This document shows positions 8,950-19,794 of a stretch of DNA of 64,000 bases, one piece after another. Source of the stretch: Candidatus Aenigmatarchaeota archaeon (lineage in GTDB: Archaea > Aenigmatarchaeota > Aenigmatarchaeia > CG10238-14); assembly GCA_026414305.1 (NCBI GenBank), contig JAOAJH010000001.1, positions 1-64,000 on the forward strand. The letters are read 5' to 3'. The position numbers were made by a program, and so were the translations under genes. The notes beneath the pieces are model-generated. The model worked only from the letters and a program-made list of their open reading frames with translations. It ran no database searches and was not told the DNA's origin. The first letter of the stretch is position 1. Each line of letters starts with the position of its first letter.

Positions 8950-10359
8950 ATGGTGTTTGCTTTGAAAAAATTGCTCATTCTTGTATTATTTTTGATGACT
9001 ATTTCGTCTGCTGCTGCAGTTGTCGTAGATTTCACCCAAGTGCCAGATACCCTTTACACATTGGAAAAATCCGAGGTTAAATTCACAATAAAAAATGACG
9101 GCACCAAAAAAGATACATATTATATAGGCATTTGGCCAACAAATTGGGTGATCCTTGAAAAATATTTTGTTGTTCTTAATCCAGGAGAATCCGAAACAAT
9201 AACATTCACTGTTGAGCCCCCAATAGATTCAAACATAGGAAATGTTATATTTACAGTGTCTGCAAGATCAACGGATACAGGTGATTATGGCTATAAAGAC
9301 ATTGTTCTTAATATAAGGAGAAGAACCGGAACATATATTTCCCAGCTAAAACTCAACCAAGAGATTCTAAACCCAGGTGATACAGTTGTAATACAACCCT
9401 TGGTTGTTAATTTAGACAAAACACAAAGCAAAACAGTTATTTTAACAACAAAAATATTCAATGGGGGAAAGCTTGTACATTTGATGGAAGAAGAAGTTCT
9501 TGTCCAACCTTCATCAACTAAAACAGTGTCTTTTCCATTTGAAATAAAAAACACATATCCCTATGGTAATTACAACATTCAGGTTTTCATGACAGATGTT
9601 TTTGGATCACCCATACACTCAAAAACAGCCTCATTTATAATAAGAAAGTATGATGATTTTCGTGAAAGCAAGACAGTCGAATATGGTTTTCTTGAAAGCG
9701 TTTTTACAATAAACATAACAAATAAAGGCAATATTCCCGATGCCTCTTATGTTGTTACAGAGACAATGCCAAAAATTTCAAAATACTTTTTTTATCCTGA
9801 AAAGAACCCAGACTCTTATGAAGAGGTAGAAAACAGAATAACGTATAACTGGAAAATAGAAGGCATAGATCCAGACAAAACTGTTACAATAACATACAGG
9901 CTAAGATTTACAAATGTGGCAATTGCAATATTCTTTACCTTATTGGTAATATCTCTACTATTGACAATATTTCACAAACCAACATTGATGAAAAAATATT
10001 CTTCAGTGATAAAGCCTGAAAAAGAAACACTGATAACACTTCATGTTAAAAACAATTCAATAAGAGAAATAGAACATATCATAGTAAAAGACACAATACC
10101 ATCAGTTTTTTCAATTGTAAAGGAGTTTGACACATTAAAACCAGAAATAAAGACAACTCAAACCGGGACTGCACTTATTTGGAAAATAGATAAATTGAAG
10201 CCAAAAGAGGATAGAGTTTTGACATATAGAATAAAGCCTGTTGTTAACATAGAAGGCAAGCCAAAATTGCCTAAAGCTCATTTCAGCTATAAGCTTGGAA
10301 AAACAGTTGTACATAAAATTGCAGAAAAGATCATCCTTGTTTCTAAGAGAGTTAAATAA
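8950..10359 (+). CDS. Membrane protein with Ig-like/CARDB- and DUF11-like repeats flanking a TM segment
   Basis: Signal-like N-terminus, beta-rich repeats, central TM (AIAIFFTLLVISLLLTIF), further repeat after the TM. Confidence 0.65.
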   Translation: MVFALKKLLILVLFLMTISSAAAVVVDFTQVPDTLYTLEKSEVKFTIKNDGTKKDTYYIGIWPTNWVILEKYFVVLNPGESETITFTVEPPIDSNIGNVIFTVSARSTDTGDYGYKDIVLNIRRRTGTYISQLKLNQEILNPGDTVVIQPLVVNLDKTQSKTVILTTKIFNGGKLVHLMEEEVLVQPSSTKTVSFPFEIKNTYPYGNYNIQVFMTDVFGSPIHSKTASFIIRKYDDFRESKTVEYGFLESVFTINITNKGNIPDASYVVTETMPKISKYFFYPEKNPDSYEEVENRITYNWKIEGIDPDKTVTITYRLRFTNVAIAIFFTLLVISLLLTIFHKPTLMKKYSSVIKPEKETLITLHVKNNSIREIEHIIVKDTIPSVFSIVKEFDTLKPEIKTTQTGTALIWKIDKLKPKEDRVLTYRIKPVVNIEGKPKLPKAHFSYKLGKTVVHKIAEKIILVSKRVK

Positions 10360-10397
10360 GAAAACACTTAAATTAATTTTATATTAAATTATAATGT

Positions 10398-10510
10398 CCC
10401 CCTGTAGCTCAACGGTAGAGCATTCGGCTGTAGACATTTGCAGAAGCATTTGTCACCGGCATTTGCTCGCAGAAACCGAAGGGTTGCTGGTTCAAATCCG
10501 GCCGGGGGGA
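10398..10510 (+). tRNA. tRNA-Tyr (GUA) with ~41-nt intron at 37/38
   Basis: Acceptor CCCCCTG/CGGGGGG, D-stem GCTC/GAGC, anticodon stem TTCGG/CCGAA; intron 10434-10474 with CTGU/GCAG bulge-helix-bulge pairing. Confidence 0.92.
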
Positions 10511-10603
10511 TTCAAATTAGCAACAGAAAACTATATAAATTCAAATAAACAATTAACGTGATTAACGGAGATAAATTTAAATATTTTAACAACATAATCA
10601 CAT

Positions 10604-10720
10604 GGTTGGCGACCAAAACGAAAAGGAAACACCCGTTCCCATTTCGAACACGGAAGTTAAGCTTTTCGGTGATTTGGGTTGTACTGCATTCGTGCGGGAA
10701 GCTCAAGACGTTGCCAACCA
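10604..10720 (+). rRNA. rrf: 5S rRNA
   Basis: GGTTGGCGACC...AACACCCGTTCCCATTTCGAACACGGAAGTTAAGC...TTGCCAACC; terminal helix GGTTGGC/GCCAACC. Confidence 0.95.
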
Positions 10721-10812
10721 CTTAATGTTTAACGGTGACCTGTTATTGATTAAAAGAGCCCACCCCCAAAATATAAATTTTATAAAGTTCTTAAATAAAA
10801 AATCAGTTATTT

Positions 10813-10916
10813 GCTCTGGTGGTGTAGCTCGGCCTAATCATATAGAGACCAATCATACGGGACTGTCATCGCTTGGCAGAACTCCCGTGACCCGGGTTCA
10901 AATCCCGGCCAGAGCG
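10813..10916 (+). tRNA. tRNA-Asp (GUC) with 13-nt intron in the anticodon loop and ~15-16-nt D-loop insertion
   Basis: Acceptor GCTCTGG/CCAGAGC, D-stem GTGT/ATAC, anticodon stem CGGGA/TCCCG, T-arm CCGGG-TTCAAAT-CCCGG; CTGTC/GGCAG pairing for BHB. Confidence 0.9.
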
Positions 10917-10934
10917 TATACAAAAGGTGATTAA

Positions 10935-11183
10935 TTGAAAGAAGAAATGAAAATTGATGTTTTATCTCATGAGTTGGTGCCAAAACATTACATTGTTTCT
11001 GAAGAAGGAAAACAAAAAATAAAAGAAAAGTACAAAATAGACAAAGACAGCAAATTTCCACAAATAAAGTCAAAAGATCCTGCTGTTAAAGCAATAGGTG
11101 CCAAGCCAGGTGATTTGATAAAAATAATAAGAAAGAGCAATATCGCCAAGGAGATTGTGTATTACAGAATTGTTGTGGAGTGA
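10935..11183 (+). CDS. rpoH: RNA polymerase subunit H (RPB5-like)
   Basis: HELVPKHYIVSEEGKQKIKEKY...FPQIKSKDPAVKAIGAKPGDLIKIIRKS; start more likely ATG at 10947. Confidence 0.95.
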   Translation: MKEEMKIDVLSHELVPKHYIVSEEGKQKIKEKYKIDKDSKFPQIKSKDPAVKAIGAKPGDLIKIIRKSNIAKEIVYYRIVVE

Positions 11184-12699
11184 TAATATGAATGAGTATA
11201 TGAGTTTGTTAAAGTCATTTGCGCGTGATGAGGGGCTTATAAGGTTTCAAATAGAATCTTACAATGATTTCATAGAAAATAGAATACCTAATATAATAAA
11301 GCAAATAAAAGAGATAAAACCCGAAGTTCCAGACTTGGGAGAATTTAGAATAAAACTAGGCAAGTTCAAAATAGGCAAGCCATTGGGCACAGACATTTGG
11401 GGCCCTTGGACAAAAGAAGCTGACGGATCAGAAAGGCCTATACTGCCTCAAGAATCAAGGATAAGAAATCTGACATATTCTGCACCAATGTATCTTGAAA
11501 TGACACCTAATTTGAATGGCATAGACAGCGAAACAATAACTGTTAATTTTGGCGATTTGCCTGTAATGCTAAAATCAAAAATATGTCCTTTGTCAAAGAT
11601 GGACAGGCAAGAGCTAATAAAAAACGGCGAAGATCCTGATGATCCTGGAGGCTATTTCATAGTGAATGGTACAGAAAGAGTGCTTGTTTTGATTGAGGAA
11701 ATATCTCCAAACAAAATTTTGGTAGAGTCACCAAGCACACCAAATGTAACAAACATAGCCAGAATTCATTCAGAAAGAGATGGCTATATACAAAGACATA
11801 TAATTGAAAGAAGAAACGATGGAATTATAAGAATGAATTTTGCGAATGTAAACAAAATACCAATAGTAATAATTTTGAGAGCATTGGGTTTGGAAACAGA
11901 CAAAGATATTATAACATTTTTGTCCGATGACCCTGAAGTTCAACAGGAATTTTATCCTAACTTGTTTGAAACACAAGCCGAGACATCAAAAGATGCAATA
12001 GAGGAAATAGCAGACTTTTTGAAAATAACACAAAAAGAATACAGACAGGACAAAGTCAATAAACTGCTAGACAAATATTTGCTTCCTCATTTGGGACAAG
12101 ACAAAAAGAATAGAATTGACAAGGCATTGTATCTAGCAAAAGCAACAGAAAAGATAATAAAAAATCATTTGAAAAAAGTACCAAAGGATGACATAGATCA
12201 TTATTCTAATAAGAGATTAAAACTTTCAGGAGATCTGCTGGAAATATTGTTCAGGTCAGTTTTGCTTGGAAAGTGGGGATTGATAACTAGAATAACATAC
12301 AATTATCAAAAGCTTACAAAAAGAGGCAGATTTCCACCATTACAGTCAATAGTTGAATCAAACGTGCTTACAAACCAAATAATTTCTGCAATAGCAATAG
12401 GTTCATGGGTCGGCGGAAGGACAGGTGTTTCACAAAGACTTGAAAGAGGGAGTTTTGTCAAGACATTGTCACATACAAGAAATGTCTTGTCTCCGCTTAC
12501 ATCAACGCAAGAGCATTTCGAAGCAAGAGTTTTGCATCCTACACAATGGGGAAAAATAGATCCATCACAAACACCAGAAGGTGCAACAATAGGTTTGAGA
12601 AAATATTTGGCTATCATGGGACAAATAACAAAGGGAGCAACTGAAAAAGAAGCCAAAATTTTGGAAGAAATTTTGAGAAAAGAGGTTGATAAAAAATGA
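11155..12699 (+). CDS. rpoB2: RNA polymerase subunit B'' (N-terminal RpoB half)
   Basis: RpoB N-terminal half incl. PGGYFIVNGTERVLVLIEEISPN and QTPEGATIGLRKYLA; likely start ATG at 11188. Confidence 0.95.
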   Translation: MCITELLWSDNMNEYMSLLKSFARDEGLIRFQIESYNDFIENRIPNIIKQIKEIKPEVPDLGEFRIKLGKFKIGKPLGTDIWGPWTKEADGSERPILPQESRIRNLTYSAPMYLEMTPNLNGIDSETITVNFGDLPVMLKSKICPLSKMDRQELIKNGEDPDDPGGYFIVNGTERVLVLIEEISPNKILVESPSTPNVTNIARIHSERDGYIQRHIIERRNDGIIRMNFANVNKIPIVIILRALGLETDKDIITFLSDDPEVQQEFYPNLFETQAETSKDAIEEIADFLKITQKEYRQDKVNKLLDKYLLPHLGQDKKNRIDKALYLAKATEKIIKNHLKKVPKDDIDHYSNKRLKLSGDLLEILFRSVLLGKWGLITRITYNYQKLTKRGRFPPLQSIVESNVLTNQIISAIAIGSWVGGRTGVSQRLERGSFVKTLSHTRNVLSPLTSTQEHFEARVLHPTQWGKIDPSQTPEGATIGLRKYLAIMGQITKGATEKEAKILEEILRKEVDKK

Positions 12700-15600
12700 C
12701 TGATGTGTTTTTTGATGGAAAATATTTTGGAAGTGTCAAAGATCCGATAAAATTAATAAATTCAATAAGGGAAAAAAGAAGAAAAGGTCAGTTGTCAGAC
12801 CAGATCAATGTGTCGTATCTTGAACACTTTAATATTGTGATGGTATCCACAGATTCAGGGAGAGCGAGAAGACCATTGATAGTTGTTGAGAACGGCAAGC
12901 CAAAATTGACAAAGGATCATCTAAATATGCTTGAAAGCGGAAAGATGAAATGGTCTGATTTGATTTCACAAGGAGTGATCGAATATCTTGATGCTACAGA
13001 AGAGGAAAATGCATTGATTGCATTGAAACCAGAAGATTTGACACCAAAACATACACACCTGGAGTTGGACCCAACAATAATAATGGGCGTTGCTACATCT
13101 CTTGTACCATTTGCAGAGTTCAACAGAGGTGACAGAGTAAATTTTGGAGCAAAGATGATAGGACAAGCGATCGGTATGTACTCTATAAACTTTCCTGTTA
13201 GAGTTGATACAAAATCAAACGTCATGGTATATCCACAAATGCCATTGGTAAAGACTCATATGAATGATATAATAAATGATGAAGATCATCCTGGCGGTCA
13301 TAATGTTGTAATTGCTATGATGCCGTTTTTAGGATATAATATGGAAGATGCCGTTGTAATCAACAAATCATCAATAGAAAGAGGGCTGTTCTGGTCTTAT
13401 ATGTTCAGGTCATATGAAGCAGAAGAGAAAAGATATTTAGGTGGGCAAGAAGATGTCATAGGAATTCCTGAACCAGGTATAAGAGGATATGCGGGTGAAG
13501 ATGCTTACAAACATTTACCAGAAGACGGAATTGTAAATCCAGAAACAAAATTAAAGAAGGAGGATGTCATAATAGGCAAATCATCGCCTTTAAGATTCTT
13601 AGGCAGTTTAGATCAATTCACAACAGGTTTGGAAAACATAAGAGAAACTTCTGTTAGATTAAAGCACGGAAACGAAGCCATAGTCGACAGGGTGTTTATA
13701 ACAGAGAGTTTTGAAGGTAACAAACTTGTTAAAGTTGTTGTAAGAGATTTGAAAATACCAGAATTGGGAGACAAGTTTGCAAGCAGGCACGGCCAGAAGG
13801 GTGTTTTGGGCCTGATAATAAGTCAAGAAGAGTTACCATTCACAGAAGATGGCATCATTCCAGATATAATATTTAACCCACATGGCATACCATCAAGAAT
13901 GACTATAGGTCAGATTTTGGAAATACTTTCAAGCAAAGTAGGATCAATGATGGGAAAAAGAATAACAAGCTCAGCATTTCATCCATTTGATGAAAAGACA
14001 ATAAGGGAAACTTTGAAGAAATACGGTTTTGATGATGACGGAAAGGAGTTTATGTATGACAGCAGAAATGGTCAAAGGTTGTTAAACAAAATTTTGATAG
14101 GTGAAATATACTATCAGAAGCTGGATCATCTTGTTTCAAACAAAATGTATTCAAGATCAAAAGGACCTGTTACATTGTTAACAAAACAGCCAACAGAAGG
14201 AAAGTCAAAAATGGGTGGTTTAAGACTAGGTGAAATGGAAAAAGATTGTTTGATTGCTCATGGAGCATCTTTGCTTTTAAAAGAAAGGTTTGATTCAGAC
14301 AAGATAATGATATCAATATGTAAAGATTGTGGGCTTGAAGCCATAAACGACAGAGTTAAAAACAAAAAATTCTGCCCAATGTGCGGCGGTTCGAAAACAA
14401 TAGACATAGACATGTCTTATGCCTTCAAACTTTTGTTGGATGAACTAAAGAGCATGGGAATATATCCAAAAATTGTTGTCGATGAAGATTTAGGAATAAT
14501 TGACAAGATGATATTTGGTGTTTTGACACCAGAAATGATAAAGAAAATATCTGCGTCAAAAATAAGCAAGACTGAGTTATATGACCAAGAAGGTTATCCA
14601 ATTGAAGGCGGATTAATGGATCCAAGACTTGGTGTCATTGATCCTGGTTTGAGATGCAGAACTTGTGGCGGTACAGTTGGCGATTGCAAAGGGCATTTTG
14701 GTTATTTGGAGCTTACAAAGCCTGTAATACATGTGAATTATGCAAAACTAATATACAACATTTTAAGGTTTACATGCAGAAAATGTAACAAAGTTTTGAT
14801 TAGCCCTGATGATGTTGAAAAATTCAAATCAGGCAAGAAATCAATGAAAAGACTCAAAACTTTCATAAAATCAACATGCCCATATTGCAAAGAAAAGCAA
14901 GGAAAAATAAAATACATCAAACCAACTTCTTATCAGGAAGATGCTGAAATATTGTCAGCTGTTCAAGTTAGGGAAAGATTGGAGAAAATACCCGACAGTG
15001 AATTGCAGCATTATTTTGGTCTTAAAAATATGAGACCAGAAAATTTGGTGTTGACATTGCTGCCAATACCGCCTGTAACTGTAAGACCATCAATAACTTT
15101 GGAAACAGGCGAGAGATCAGAAGATGATTTGACGCACAAACTTGTTGACATTGTCAGAATAAACAAAAGACTGAGAGAAAATATTGAATTGGGTGCACCA
15201 GATTTTATAATTCAGGATTTATGGGAATTGCTTCAATATCATGTTGCAACTTACATGAATAATGAAATAACAGGTGTGCCTCCTGCTAGACACAGATCAG
15301 GAAGAGTTTTGAAAACATTGGCACAAAGATTAAAAACAAAAGAAGGAAGGTTTAGAAGTAATTTGATTGGAAAAAGAGTGAACTTTTCTGCAAGAACTGT
15401 TGTAAGTCCAGATCCATTTTTGGATATAAATGAAGTTGGTGTGCCTTTGTCAGTTGCAACAGAATTGACTTTGCCAGTTGTTGTTAATGAAAAGAATATT
15501 GAAAAGATAAGGCAGATGATAGAAAGATATCCAGAGTGGCCAACAATAAATTATGTTAACAGGCCAGATGGAAGAAGAAAGAAAGTGACAGAATTAAACA

Positions 15601-16979
15601 AAGCAGACATATCAAAAGAGATCGAGCCTGGCTATGTTGTTGAAAAACAGATAGAAGATGGCGATTGGGCAGTTTTCAATAGGCAACCATCATTGCACAG
15701 AATGAGCATGATGGGTCATAAAGTGAGAGTTATGCCTTACAATACATTCAGATTGAATTTGTCTGTTGCACCGCCTTACAATGCAGACTTTGACGGAGAT
15801 GAAATGAACCTTCACATACCTCAAACAAAAGAGGCGCAAGTTGAAACAAAAATGTTGACAGAAGTGTCAACACAATTCAGAAGCCCAAGATTCAGCAGCG
15901 TCATAATAGGCGCAATTAATGATCACATAACTGGATTGTATATATTGACTACAAAATTAAAGTTTTCAAGAAAAGAAACGGTTGCTATTGTAAGAGCATG
16001 TGATCCTAACATTGAAGTGCCAGACAAAAAGGAGTTTAGCGGCAAGGAAATATTCAGCCTATTCTTACCAAAAGATTTTGATTTTGAATATTCAAAAGGC
16101 GATTTGAAAGTAGTCGTTAAAGACGGCCAATTAGTAGAAGGATTGATTGATGAAAATGGTTTGGGTGCCTTTAAAGGAAAATTGCTTGATGAAATAGAGA
16201 AAAGATATGGCGGTGAATTTACAAGACAACTGCTCTTCAACATGACAAAATTGTCTTTGGAAGTTTTAATGAGATACGGCTTTACAACTTCAATATCCGA
16301 TTATGATATTGATGAAAAAATAATAAAACAAATAAATACACTGCTAGAGGATTCCAAGAAAGAAATAAATCAAATGATAAAAGATTTCAAAAAAGGAAAG
16401 ATCAAGGAAATAGTAGGCAGGACAAAAAGAGAAACATTTGAAACAATGGTTAAAGTAAAACTCGCTGATTTGTTGAATCAAATAACAACACTTGTTGCAA
16501 AAAACATAAGAGAAAATTCAATTTACATAATGGCCAAAAGTGGTGCAAGAGGAAGTTTAGTCAACATGGTTCAATGTATAGCTTGCCTTGGTCAAGAGAC
16601 AATAAGAGGTGAAAGAATAAGAATTGGTTATTACAAGAGAACGTTGCCGCACTTTGAAAAAGGAGACATGAGCCTCGAGTCAAGAGGTTTTGTAAGGCAT
16701 GGCTACAAGAATGGCTTGACACCATTTGAATTTTTCTTTGACGCAATGAACAGCAGAGAAGGCCTTATGGATAAGTCATTAAAGACAAGGCATAGCGGTT
16801 ATTTGGAAAGAAGATTAATAGGCGCTTTGAAAGATTTGAAGGTAGAATATGACGGCACAGTAAGGGATGCTTCTAAAAAGATCATCCAATTTACTGCAGC
16901 TGAGGATGGTTTGGATCCATCAAGAATTCAAAAAGGTGGTATTGATGTCGGAAAAATTGCACAAAGATTATTTGACTGA
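12696..16979 (+). CDS. Fused RNA polymerase B' (C-terminal RpoB half) and A' subunits in one 1427-aa ORF
   Basis: N-part: RpoB C-half ([38 protein letters not shown]); C-part: RpoA' ([34 protein letters not shown]). No stop between them in the given sequence; junction ~14480-14510. Confidence 0.9.
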   Translation: MTDVFFDGKYFGSVKDPIKLINSIREKRRKGQLSDQINVSYLEHFNIVMVSTDSGRARRPLIVVENGKPKLTKDHLNMLESGKMKWSDLISQGVIEYLDATEEENALIALKPEDLTPKHTHLELDPTIIMGVATSLVPFAEFNRGDRVNFGAKMIGQAIGMYSINFPVRVDTKSNVMVYPQMPLVKTHMNDIINDEDHPGGHNVVIAMMPFLGYNMEDAVVINKSSIERGLFWSYMFRSYEAEEKRYLGGQEDVIGIPEPGIRGYAGEDAYKHLPEDGIVNPETKLKKEDVIIGKSSPLRFLGSLDQFTTGLENIRETSVRLKHGNEAIVDRVFITESFEGNKLVKVVVRDLKIPELGDKFASRHGQKGVLGLIISQEELPFTEDGIIPDIIFNPHGIPSRMTIGQILEILSSKVGSMMGKRITSSAFHPFDEKTIRETLKKYGFDDDGKEFMYDSRNGQRLLNKILIGEIYYQKLDHLVSNKMYSRSKGPVTLLTKQPTEGKSKMGGLRLGEMEKDCLIAHGASLLLKERFDSDKIMISICKDCGLEAINDRVKNKKFCPMCGGSKTIDIDMSYAFKLLLDELKSMGIYPKIVVDEDLGIIDKMIFGVLTPEMIKKISASKISKTELYDQEGYPIEGGLMDPRLGVIDPGLRCRTCGGTVGDCKGHFGYLELTKPVIHVNYAKLIYNILRFTCRKCNKVLISPDDVEKFKSGKKSMKRLKTFIKSTCPYCKEKQGKIKYIKPTSYQEDAEILSAVQVRERLEKIPDSELQHYFGLKNMRPENLVLTLLPIPPVTVRPSITLETGERSEDDLTHKLVDIVRINKRLRENIELGAPDFIIQDLWELLQYHVATYMNNEITGVPPARHRSGRVLKTLAQRLKTKEGRFRSNLIGKRVNFSARTVVSPDPFLDINEVGVPLSVATELTLPVVVNEKNIEKIRQMIERYPEWPTINYVNRPDGRRKKVTELNKADISKEIEPGYVVEKQIEDGDWAVFNRQPSLHRMSMMGHKVRVMPYNTFRLNLSVAPPYNADFDGDEMNLHIPQTKEAQVETKMLTEVSTQFRSPRFSSVIIGAINDHITGLYILTTKLKFSRKETVAIVRACDPNIEVPDKKEFSGKEIFSLFLPKDFDFEYSKGDLKVVVKDGQLVEGLIDENGLGAFKGKLLDEIEKRYGGEFTRQLLFNMTKLSLEVLMRYGFTTSISDYDIDEKIIKQINTLLEDSKKEINQMIKDFKKGKIKEIVGRTKRETFETMVKVKLADLLNQITTLVAKNIRENSIYIMAKSGARGSLVNMVQCIACLGQETIRGERIRIGYYKRTLPHFEKGDMSLESRGFVRHGYKNGLTPFEFFFDAMNSREGLMDKSLKTRHSGYLERRLIGALKDLKVEYDGTVRDASKKIIQFTAAEDGLDPSRIQKGGIDVGKIAQRLFD

Positions 16980-18072
16980 GTTGCCTAAAAGCATAGTCGA
17001 TCAAATTGATCAGGTTTCGTCTAAAATGAAGTTGAACGAAAAGCAAAAAGAGCAGCTTGTAAAAGAGGTCATAAAGGAATATTATAATAGTGCATTCGAG
17101 CCAGGCGAGGCAATAGGTATAATTTCTGCACAGTCCATATCAGAGCCAGCAACGCAGATGACAATGCGTACATATCACTTTGCTGCGTCAGCTGGAATTC
17201 AGGTTACTCTCGGTTTGCCAAGACTTATAGAAATATTTGATGCAAGAAAAGAGCCGACAACGCCGATGATGACTATTTATTTGAAATCAAAGTACAACAC
17301 AAAGGATAAGGCAGAAGAAATAGCAAAAAACATCAAAGAAAAGAAAGTGAAATATTTCGCAAAGTCTATTTCAATTGATCTGACAAACAAAAAAATAAAA
17401 ATAGAAATGGACAAAGTGAAAAAATCAGAAATGAATGAGATAATGGAAAAGCTTACAAAGCAACTAAAAGATTTCAAGGTGAAAGAGCTTACAAGTTCAA
17501 TATCAATCGAGGCAAATCCTAACATGTCTATAAAGGATTTGGAAAAGTGGAAAAGGAAAATACTTTCAATGTACGTGTCTGGAGTGCAGAATGTTAAGAA
17601 CACGGTTGTCTTGAAAGAAGGAGACAATTGGGTTATAAAAACACTTGGATCAAATCTCGAAAAGATATTTCAGATGGAAGAAGTTGACACTAGCAGAAGC
17701 TATTCAAACAACATACACGAGATTGCAAGTATTTTAGGAATAGAGGCAGCAAGAACCATTTTAATCAAGGAAATTTTAGATACTCTAAAACAGCAAGGAT
17801 TAAATGTAGACGAAAGGCATATAACTCTTGTAGCTGATATAATGACTTTAACAGGAGAGATAAGAGCAGTAGGCAGGTATGGTGTTGCAGGCACACAATC
17901 ATCTGTGCTTGCAAGAGCTGGATTTGAGGAAACAATTAAGCATTTAGTAAAAGCTTCAGTCAGAAACGAAGTAGATGACTTTGAGGGAATATTTGACAAT
18001 GTGATGATAAACCAGCAAGTTCCAATAGGCACTGGTATGTTTGAGTTGATATCAAAATTAGGTGAAGAATAA
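16945..18072 (+). CDS. rpoA2: RNA polymerase subunit A''
   Basis: [50 protein letters not shown]; start placed at ATG 16945. Confidence 0.95.
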   Translation: MSEKLHKDYLTELPKSIVDQIDQVSSKMKLNEKQKEQLVKEVIKEYYNSAFEPGEAIGIISAQSISEPATQMTMRTYHFAASAGIQVTLGLPRLIEIFDARKEPTTPMMTIYLKSKYNTKDKAEEIAKNIKEKKVKYFAKSISIDLTNKKIKIEMDKVKKSEMNEIMEKLTKQLKDFKVKELTSSISIEANPNMSIKDLEKWKRKILSMYVSGVQNVKNTVVLKEGDNWVIKTLGSNLEKIFQMEEVDTSRSYSNNIHEIASILGIEAARTILIKEILDTLKQQGLNVDERHITLVADIMTLTGEIRAVGRYGVAGTQSSVLARAGFEETIKHLVKASVRNEVDDFEGIFDNVMINQQVPIGTGMFELISKLGEE

Positions 18073-18338
18073 TGGATTTGTCCAACCTTATAAGAGAAAA
18101 AGTGAAAAAGAAAGAAGTTGTCATGGGATACAACAATGTAATAAAATTTTTGAAAACAGGAAAGCCAAAAATGATAGTTATTGCAAACAACATACCCACT
18201 GATAAGAAAGATGTTATACTTCATAACGCAAAACTAGCCAAAGTTGAAGTCAAGGAGTTTGATAATGATAATGTAAGCTTGGGTCTAGTGTGCGGAAAGC
18301 CGTTTTCAGTAAGCGTTCTGGCAATCAAAGGGAGTTAA
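18072..18338 (+). CDS. rpl30e: Ribosomal protein eL30
   Basis: Position after rpoA2; VVMGYNNVIKFLKTGKPKMIVIANNIP. Confidence 0.9.
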   Translation: MDLSNLIREKVKKKEVVMGYNNVIKFLKTGKPKMIVIANNIPTDKKDVILHNAKLAKVEVKEFDNDNVSLGLVCGKPFSVSVLAIKGS

Positions 18339-18755
18339 ATGGTAATAGAACTAGATACAAAGACAATAAGGATGCTGAATCTTTTCGAAAACATAACTAA
18401 TGTTCATGTTATAGATTGTTTTGAAAATGGTAATGTAGTATATTACATAGTTGAAGAGGGAAAGGCAGGTCTAGCAATCGGAAAGTCAGGATCATCAATA
18501 AAACACATAGAAAAATTATTAGGCAAATCTGTCAAGGTTTATGAATATTCGCCAGTTCCTTCAGAGTTTGTAAAAAGCATAATGCCATGGGTCAAAGATG
18601 TAAAAATAATAGAAGAGAATGGAAAAAACATAGCAGAAATAAAAATAAACAGGCAAGATAAGGGGTTGGTGATGGGAAGGGACGGTGAAAAGCTTAAAAT
18701 ATTTAAAGAGATACTTAAACGAATACATAATATAAATGACATAAGGTTGAAATAG
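18339..18755 (+). CDS. nusA: NusA-like transcription factor (KH domains)
   Basis: GKAGLAIGKSGSSIKHIEKLLGK; KGLVMGRDGEKLK. Confidence 0.92.
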   Translation: MVIELDTKTIRMLNLFENITNVHVIDCFENGNVVYYIVEEGKAGLAIGKSGSSIKHIEKLLGKSVKVYEYSPVPSEFVKSIMPWVKDVKIIEENGKNIAEIKINRQDKGLVMGRDGEKLKIFKEILKRIHNINDIRLK

Positions 18756-19181
18756 ATGGCAAGAGGAGAATTTTCAGCTAGAAAGTTGCGCAAGTCTAGG
18801 CAAAAGTTTAGGTGGAAAGACGTCAAATACATGAAAAGGCAACTTCAACTTAAGAAAAAGGAGCCTTTTGAAGGTTCACCTCAGGCAAGAGGTATTGTTT
18901 TAGCAAAAAGAACAGTCGAACAAAAGCAGCCATCTTCAGGTTTGATTAAAGCAGTTAGAGTTCAGCTTATAAAAAACAACATTCAAGTAACAGCATTTGT
19001 TCCGGGCAATCATGCAATAGACCATATAAATGAGCATGATGAGGTTGTTCTTGAAGGCGTGGGTGGTTCTCAAGGAGGCCCAATAGGATCTCAATGGGGT
19101 ATAAAATATCAGGTTGTCAAAGTCAATGGGATATCGCTTAAAGAAATATTGAAAGGCAAGAAACAAAAGCCAACGAGGTAA
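18756..19181 (+). CDS. rps12: Ribosomal protein uS12
   Basis: [34 protein letters not shown]. Confidence 0.95.
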   Translation: MARGEFSARKLRKSRQKFRWKDVKYMKRQLQLKKKEPFEGSPQARGIVLAKRTVEQKQPSSGLIKAVRVQLIKNNIQVTAFVPGNHAIDHINEHDEVVLEGVGGSQGGPIGSQWGIKYQVVKVNGISLKEILKGKKQKPTR

Positions 19182-19186
19182 TTTAG

Positions 19187-19789
19187 ATGCCAGAAATGAA
19201 ACTTTTTAACAGATGGTCATTTGAAGGTATAGAGGTCAAAGACCCAGGGCTAAAGCCTTATATAAATCTAAAGCCGAGTATAGTCCCAAAATCAGGTGGA
19301 AAGTTCTCTAAAAGCAAATTTCACAAGTCAAATATGAACATAGTTGAAAGATTTGCAAACAAATTGATGGTTGCTGGTCACAAAGGAAAAAAACATCTTA
19401 TAACTTCTGGTAGAAATACAGGAAAATCAGAAACAGTCTATAGGATAATAGAAGAGGTTTTTGAAAAGTTGGAAAAAAGAACAAATGAAAACCCAATAAA
19501 AATTTTCGTTTCGGCTGTTGAAAATGCCGCTTTGCGTGAAGAATTGACAGCATATCAAGTTGGCGGTTCTATCGTTAGAAAAGCAGTTGTTACATCGCCT
19601 CAAAGAAGAGTTGATCAAGCTTTGGCAATAATTTCACAAGCTGCATACAGAAAATCTTTTGGAAAAAAAAGGTCAATGGCAGACGAGCTTGTTGATGAAA
19701 TATTTTATGCTTATAAAAACGATGCTTCTAAATCAGAGGCTATCAAGGAAAAAGAAAGAATAGAAAAAGAAGCAGACGCTTCAAGGTGA
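19187..19789 (+). CDS. rps7: Ribosomal protein uS7
   Basis: Typical archaeal uS7 sequence and str-operon context. Confidence 0.95.
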   Translation: MPEMKLFNRWSFEGIEVKDPGLKPYINLKPSIVPKSGGKFSKSKFHKSNMNIVERFANKLMVAGHKGKKHLITSGRNTGKSETVYRIIEEVFEKLEKRTNENPIKIFVSAVENAALREELTAYQVGGSIVRKAVVTSPQRRVDQALAIISQAAYRKSFGKKRSMADELVDEIFYAYKNDASKSEAIKEKERIEKEADASR

Positions 19790-19794
19790 TTTTA

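Noticed and set aside
10602-10934. 110-aa ORF in the track
   Set aside because: Lies on 5S rRNA and tRNA-Asp; not a protein gene.
11155-12699. Split of rpoB into B'' and B' as a novelty
   Set aside because: Split rpoB is well known in several archaeal groups; only the B'-A' fusion is reported as unusual.
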